Positions 19,891 through 23,485 of a stretch of 23,485 bases of DNA are shown here, piece by piece. The translations under genes and the position numbers were made by a program. Position 1 is the stretch's first letter, and every line of letters begins with the position of its first letter. A model generated the notes under the pieces. The model ran no database searches, was not told the DNA's origin, and saw only the letters and a program-made list of their open reading frames with translations. This stretch comes from Hirudo medicinalis (Eukaryota; Annelida; Clitellata; Hirudinida; Hirudinidae). The stretch covers positions 77,090-100,574 of the forward strand of contig MPNW01000587.1 of NCBI GenBank assembly GCA_011800805.1, read 5' to 3'.

Positions 19891-22800
19891 CCATCATCGA
19901 AAATCAATATTTCTAATAAATCTTCATATTGAATAAAAATTATAACAATTTATTATGTTAATTGAATTAAATATTCATATTAAAAGGCCATCATCGTCAT
20001 CATCATCATCATCATTGGAGGCAGCAGTGTCATCGTCATCATCATCATCATCATCAGCGGCATTAGTATCATCGTCATCGTCATCATCCTTATCATGGAT
20101 ATTAATCCACCCACCTTGTCAGGCCTATTGCTCGCCTGAGCGACCTTAGCTATCGAAATGGCCGAAGTGTTTGTGGCGATGATGCAGTGTTTTGGAACGT
20201 GCTTCAAATTGGAACAAGTAACTTGGATAAATAATCAGTCGTTAAAAAAACAGTAAAAATGCGATGGTATCGTAATTTTAAAAATGATCATAATTTTAAT
20301 GATGATCATAATATTAATAACAATGATCATAATTTTAAAAATGATGATCATAATTTTAATATTGATCATAATTTTAATGATGATCATAATTTTAATAACA
20401 ATTATCATAATTTTTCTACGAGAGAAGTAATATTCTATTTTTAAACACGACTTTCAAACTCTCTTTGGCTCATTCCGAGCTTTTCCATAAAAAAAACAAC
20501 AACGATAGGTCGTTACCACTCCCAACAAACGGGTGGTCTCTCTCACCTGTTCGATCTGCCTTATCACGTCGTGCTTGACGTTGATGTCCTCAAACACTGC
20601 CTCGATCACCATGTCAGCGTCCTTGAACTCTCCGTAGGTCAAGGTCGGGAGGAGGTGAGAGTAGATCTTGTCGCTTTCAGCCCTGTGAGGAATCACAGTT
20701 CAAGATCTTCAAGATCAATGTTCAAGATCTTCAAGATCGATGGGTTCATGAATAAATTAATATGGCTTTTGAAACTGATGCATATTTAAACTGAACGATT
20801 CTCAATAGAAGACTCCTGGTCGTTATAATAAATAACATAATAATAATAATAACATAAATAATTAATTAGCAGCAATGGAAGACATTAACATAATGCACAT
20901 TAATGTAATGCATGTTAATTACTCAATCTAATTCTGGTTTTAATAATTTTTAACTAATAAATAACAAATGCACAGTGCGACGAGAATCGTTTGCACCCAC
21001 TTGGTCAGTTTCTTCTTCTTCACCTTGTCGGCCAACCCCCTCTCGACCTGCTGCTGACCCCTGGCAAGTCCCTCCAAGGTCACGTCCTTGAGGACCGTGT
21101 TCAGATCCTTGTCGATGCTCACCTGCGCTATGCCTGCCCCCATGAGCCCTGCCCCCACTACGCCGAGCTTCCTGCAACGGTTTTAAACTCGGTTAAAAGT
21201 TAGGTTCCGTGCAGTTATCGCAGACACGAGAGATTAATGTTGAAATAATAACAAAATAATGATAATTATTATTATTATATTATTATTACCATGACAATGG
21301 TTGGTAATAATTTAAACAGTAGTCGGACGATGAAATATTAATTACGCTGAATTATTAATTATGATAATTTATTTATTGTCATCCCGGCTATCGTTGTTTT
21401 TAAACATATTCGGATCGAGGTTAAGGGTCAAAACAAACCACCCTGCTGACCAAACAAAGAAAAAACTCACGTTGACATAAATTATGCAAATTAATTATGC
21501 TAAAGAGCTCAATTTAATTAATTAATTTATTTGATGAACCAAGGTCATTTAGAAGCTCCACCCACTTCACAGGCACCTGAGGAACTCCAAACCTGTTCTT
21601 CTTACAGGCTGTCATTCCGTCGAACAGACCAATCAGACCCTTCGATTCGGAGGTGGAGCCCAGCTCCCCGAATGCCTGCGACGTGATTGGTCAGAGACGA
21701 GATAAAAATAACCCAATGGATAATTCTTGATGGCCTTATCAGTAACAGCTCCATGAAATAATTTGTTATCAGGACTGTCTGTGTGCGTGTCTGTGTGCGT
21801 GCGGACAAGTGCATGTGTTTGTGTGTGTGAGTGTGAGAGAGAGAGAGAGAGAGAGATAAACTAATCATTTAATCTCTTTGAAACAGCTAAGAATTATGAT
21901 CATGACATCGTATGCAAATTAGGCCACATGTTTACATCACCATACGAACAAGATGAAACACGACAACACTGTTAACCTTGGCTTCCAGCTGGTAGCCCAC
22001 CAATTTTCCCTGTTCCAAGCTCTGCCTCACAACCTTCACAAATTAATTATGGAGACTCATTATCATATTAGTACAGAATTAGAATATTAATCAGTAGTCC
22101 TTAATAAATAAACATGAGGTCAGATATTATTGCAAACATGGCAGCATATTCTACCCTAAATTGGTAATCAAAGTTGAAATGCTTCTGGCGATGTAATCAA
22201 TGTTGTCGACAATGACATCGTAGCTTCATCACCTCGATGACCTTAAGTGGGGCAGGGTAAACCCCCTTGGTGGCTTTCATGACCTTGTCTGTGACCTTCT
22301 TGAAGAAGAAGTCGCGACCCCTCTCGTACTTAAGAAGGTAATCCGTGATACCTGAAAAGGTTTAGATGAGGATGATATGATAATGACAACGATGATGCCG
22401 GTGAGTAATGATGAAATGTTTACATGACTAGATCATCTTCGTCGTAGTCGTCATCATCATCATCATCATTGTCATCATCATCACCATTGTCGTCATTATC
22501 ATCATCGTTGTGGTCAACACAAGAAGATCGATCACCTTCAATGAGACCTTTCTTCCTGGGTGTCCTCTTCAGCTTCCCTGAAGCAAGGTCCCTGCCACAA
22601 ATAGATGGAGCTGAACCAAAGCACCTCAAACATCATTATCATCATCATCATCATCATCACTATCACTGAGATAACGTTAGCAGCACCAAACCTAGCAAAT
22701 CACCTATCAACATGTCTCACCTGGCCGTTTGTATGGCAATCTTTTCCAGGTAGAGCAAGGTACCCTCGTCAGGGTGATGAAGGCCTGGTCCTGTGAAACA

Positions 22801-23308
22801 GAATCATCATCATCACCATCATCATCATAATAACATAATAAAGATTTTTTCTTTTGCAGTTTTTTTATTATAAATCTACATGGTGATCATTATCACGTTC
22901 ATTGTCATCGTCATCATTGTCTTCGTCATCACAATCACCATCATCACTATTATCATCATCATCACCACCAACCGAGGGGAGAAACCACCAGATCCACCAG
23001 GCCCAACCTCTTTGCCTTATTTGCATCAACACTCTTTCCTGTCAGCATCAAGTCAAGAGCCTGATCCAAAGGTATCTGGAGGAATGAGTGAGTGAAGGAA
23101 TGACTGAGTGAAGGAATGACTGAGTGACTGAGTGAGTGAGTGAGTGAGTGAGTGAGTGAGTGAGTGAGTGAGTGAGTGAGCGACTCACAAGATCGACCAG
23201 TCTCTGTGTCCCTCCAGCTCCTGGCAAAAGTCCAAGTTGAACCTCGGGCAGTCCCAGCTGGGTCTTCTTCGTGGCAGCGGCCACCCGGTAATGAGTTGCC
23301 ATGGCAAC
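16805..23308 (-). CDS. HADHA: Mitochondrial trifunctional enzyme subunit alpha, 3' part (17 exons)
   Basis: Long-chain 2-enoyl-CoA hydratase / 3-hydroxyacyl-CoA dehydrogenase of mitochondrial beta-oxidation, which works with the HADHB thiolase. Exons in transcript order: 23308-23189, 23075-22973, 22790-22721, 22591-22536, 22351-22233, 22033-21977, 21675-21566, 21171-21001, 20682-20547, 20201-20115, 19834-19747, 18955-18834, 18370-18169, 18072-17961, 17654-17564, 17356-17302, 17016-16805. They sum to 1911 nt, or 636 aa plus TAG, and all phases agree. The first visible exon begins at VAMATHYR, matching human VAISCQYR. The mitochondrial leader and the first roughly 155 residues lie beyond the window. 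Two donors (21565 and 21000 sides, both AA|GTGGGT) were chosen because they restore family length exactly. Orientation is convergent with the myosin gene. The C-terminus is about 23 residues longer than human. Confidence 0.95.
17406..17467. repeat. (ATT)n/(ATC)n repeat in a HADHA intron
   Basis: T-run followed by ATT units turning into ATC units, between the exons at 17302-17356 and 17564-17654. Confidence 0.8.
17665..17951. repeat. ATG/GTG trinucleotide repeats filling a HADHA intron
   Basis: Interrupted ATG/GAC arrays at about 17665-17780 and a denser ATG/GTG array at about 17848-17951. The second comes within ten bases of the donor of the exon at 17961-18072. Confidence 0.85.
18089..18168. 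repeat. CATCAC/CAT-type repeat between HADHA exons
   Basis: The 96-bp intron between the exons at 17961-18072 and 18169-18370 is mostly ATC/ACC trinucleotides and runs into the donor (GTTAGT on the minus strand). Confidence 0.8.
18400..18545. repeat. (AAT)n repeat in a HADHA intron
   Basis: Interrupted TAA/AAT units with GGT interruptions, ending in about 18 near-pure units. Confidence 0.88.
18640..18833. repeat. CAT/CCA satellite array containing duplicated 5' splice sites
   Basis: Arrays of ATC, ACC and CCA units carry three copies of GAGCACCTACTCAC (18723-18736, 18767-18780 with two changes, 18820-18833). On the minus strand the last copy is the donor of the exon at 18834-18955. Confidence 0.85.
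19025..19122. repeat. (GAT)n/(GAC)n repeat in a HADHA intron
   Basis: GAC/ACG units at about 19041-19070 flanked by ATG units, the last about 14 nearly pure, in the 791-bp intron at 18956-19746. Confidence 0.88.
19479..19636. repeat. (CAA)n microsatellite with an ambiguous base and a TTG-rich right flank
   Basis: About 35 CAA units ending at an undetermined base (N at 19599). TTG-rich sequence at about 19605-19636 can pair back on the CAA array. An array assembly break or sequencing stall is likely here. Confidence 0.85.
19853..20100. repeat. ATG and CAT arrays in the intron before the exon at 19747-19834
   Basis: ATG units at about 19853-19891 are followed about 100 bp later by ATC/CAT units at about 19988-20093. 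The two arrays are roughly complementary and could pair. Confidence 0.8.
20274..20413. repeat. Short-period repeat of TGATCATAATTTTAA
   Basis: Six or more copies of GATCATAATTTTAA-like units spaced 14-34 bp apart, each containing the palindrome TGATCA, in the intron at 20202-20546. Confidence 0.8.
20701..20744. repeat. Tandem duplication of a 22-bp unit
   Basis: TTCAAGATCTTCAAGATC plus four bases occurs twice in tandem directly upstream (in transcript sense) of the acceptor of the exon at 20547-20682. Confidence 0.8.
21778..21857. repeat. GTGT and (GA)n repeats in a HADHA intron
   Basis: TG/CG-rich run followed by about ten GA units in the intron at 21676-21976. Confidence 0.85.
22366..22510. 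repeat. ATG/CAT-type repeats in a HADHA intron
   Basis: GATGAT units at about 22366-22415 and ATC/CAT units at about 22445-22508, in the intron at 22352-22535. Similar short CAT arrays lie at 22632-22662, 22801-22830 and 22885-22972. Confidence 0.8.
23076..23188 (-). repeat. HADHA: HADHA intron made almost entirely of a GAGT/CACT tetranucleotide repeat
   Basis: The whole 113-bp intron between the exons at 22973-23075 and 23189-23308 is GAGT/GACT/GAAGGAAT-type repeat apart from the splice sites. On the transcript strand it is CTCA-rich, so the repeat itself serves as the pyrimidine-rich tract. Confidence 0.88.
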
Positions 23309-23381
23309 CTGGAGACAATGGCAATGTTATCATTATTATTGTTATTATTATTATTGTTATTGTTATTTAATACTATCGTTA

Positions 23382-23434
<53 letters not shown>

Positions 23435-23485
23435 GTTATTTATTACTATCGTTATCATTATTATTTTTTTTTTTTAATAATTAAT
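23309..23485. repeat. HADHA intron segment at the window edge with (ATT)n
   Basis: From 23309 to the end is intron sequence with ATT/GTT repeats from about 23327 to 23465 and a T-run. The preceding HADHA exon is not in the window. Confidence 0.8.

Larger units (their letters stand above)
16805..21675 (-). other. HADHA: HADHA 3-hydroxyacyl-CoA dehydrogenase domains
   Basis: The Rossmann NAD-binding motif is [23 protein letters not shown] and ATNTSAISI follow, then [11 protein letters not shown] with the catalytic histidine. [10 protein letters not shown] and GVDVAAH mark the first C-terminal helical domain, and [21 protein letters not shown] the second. All key residues I can check are present. 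The end reads [13 protein letters not shown] plus an Ala/Lys/Glu-rich extension. Confidence 0.92.
21977..23308 (-). other. HADHA: HADHA enoyl-CoA hydratase domain (C-terminal half) and linker
   Basis: Six exons. The crotonase core is marked by [19 protein letters not shown], whose Glu corresponds to the second catalytic glutamate of the hydratase. [20 protein letters not shown] follows, then the linker helices ending in [12 protein letters not shown]. The first catalytic glutamate (GGGLE) would be at the end of the preceding exon, outside the window. Confidence 0.9.

Overview
This is animal nuclear DNA: two intron-rich protein-coding genes arranged tail to tail, with AT-rich noncoding sequence full of simple repeats. 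The proteins fit an invertebrate. The myosin motor resembles molluscan striated-muscle myosin as I remember it (for example [14 protein letters not shown], and a head-rod proline at residue 835), so a lophotrochozoan is my best guess. The species cannot be read from the window.

Layout. 1-3378 is upstream noncoding DNA containing a 220-bp hairpin element and, next to the gene, a more GC-rich promoter-proximal stretch. A TATA box at 3379 and a noncoding first exon precede a complete muscle myosin heavy chain gene on the + strand (coding span 3883-15214, 30 coding exons, about 2016 aa). 15215-16804 is intergenic, with an AT-rich block and a nearly palindromic polyadenylation signal. 16805-23308 on the - strand holds the last 17 coding exons (636 codons) of HADHA, the mitochondrial trifunctional protein alpha subunit. 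Its 5' exons lie beyond the right edge.

I derived exon boundaries by hand from GT/AG sites, phase and family conservation. All junctions are phase-consistent except one: myosin exon 17 lacks a single base after 9418, just before the SH2/SH1 helix. This is either a sequence error or a real lesion.

The myosin ends in an unusual Gly/Ser-rich tail of about 93 residues, and its rod carries one extra residue in a Gly-rich patch near the second skip residue. Myosin introns mostly carry ATT-type repeats. HADHA introns are dominated by ATG/CAT-type repeats, some touching splice sites and one duplicating a 5' splice site. The genes serve muscle contraction and mitochondrial long-chain fatty-acid oxidation. 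No operon-like or defence-type system is visible, and I found no wholly new system.
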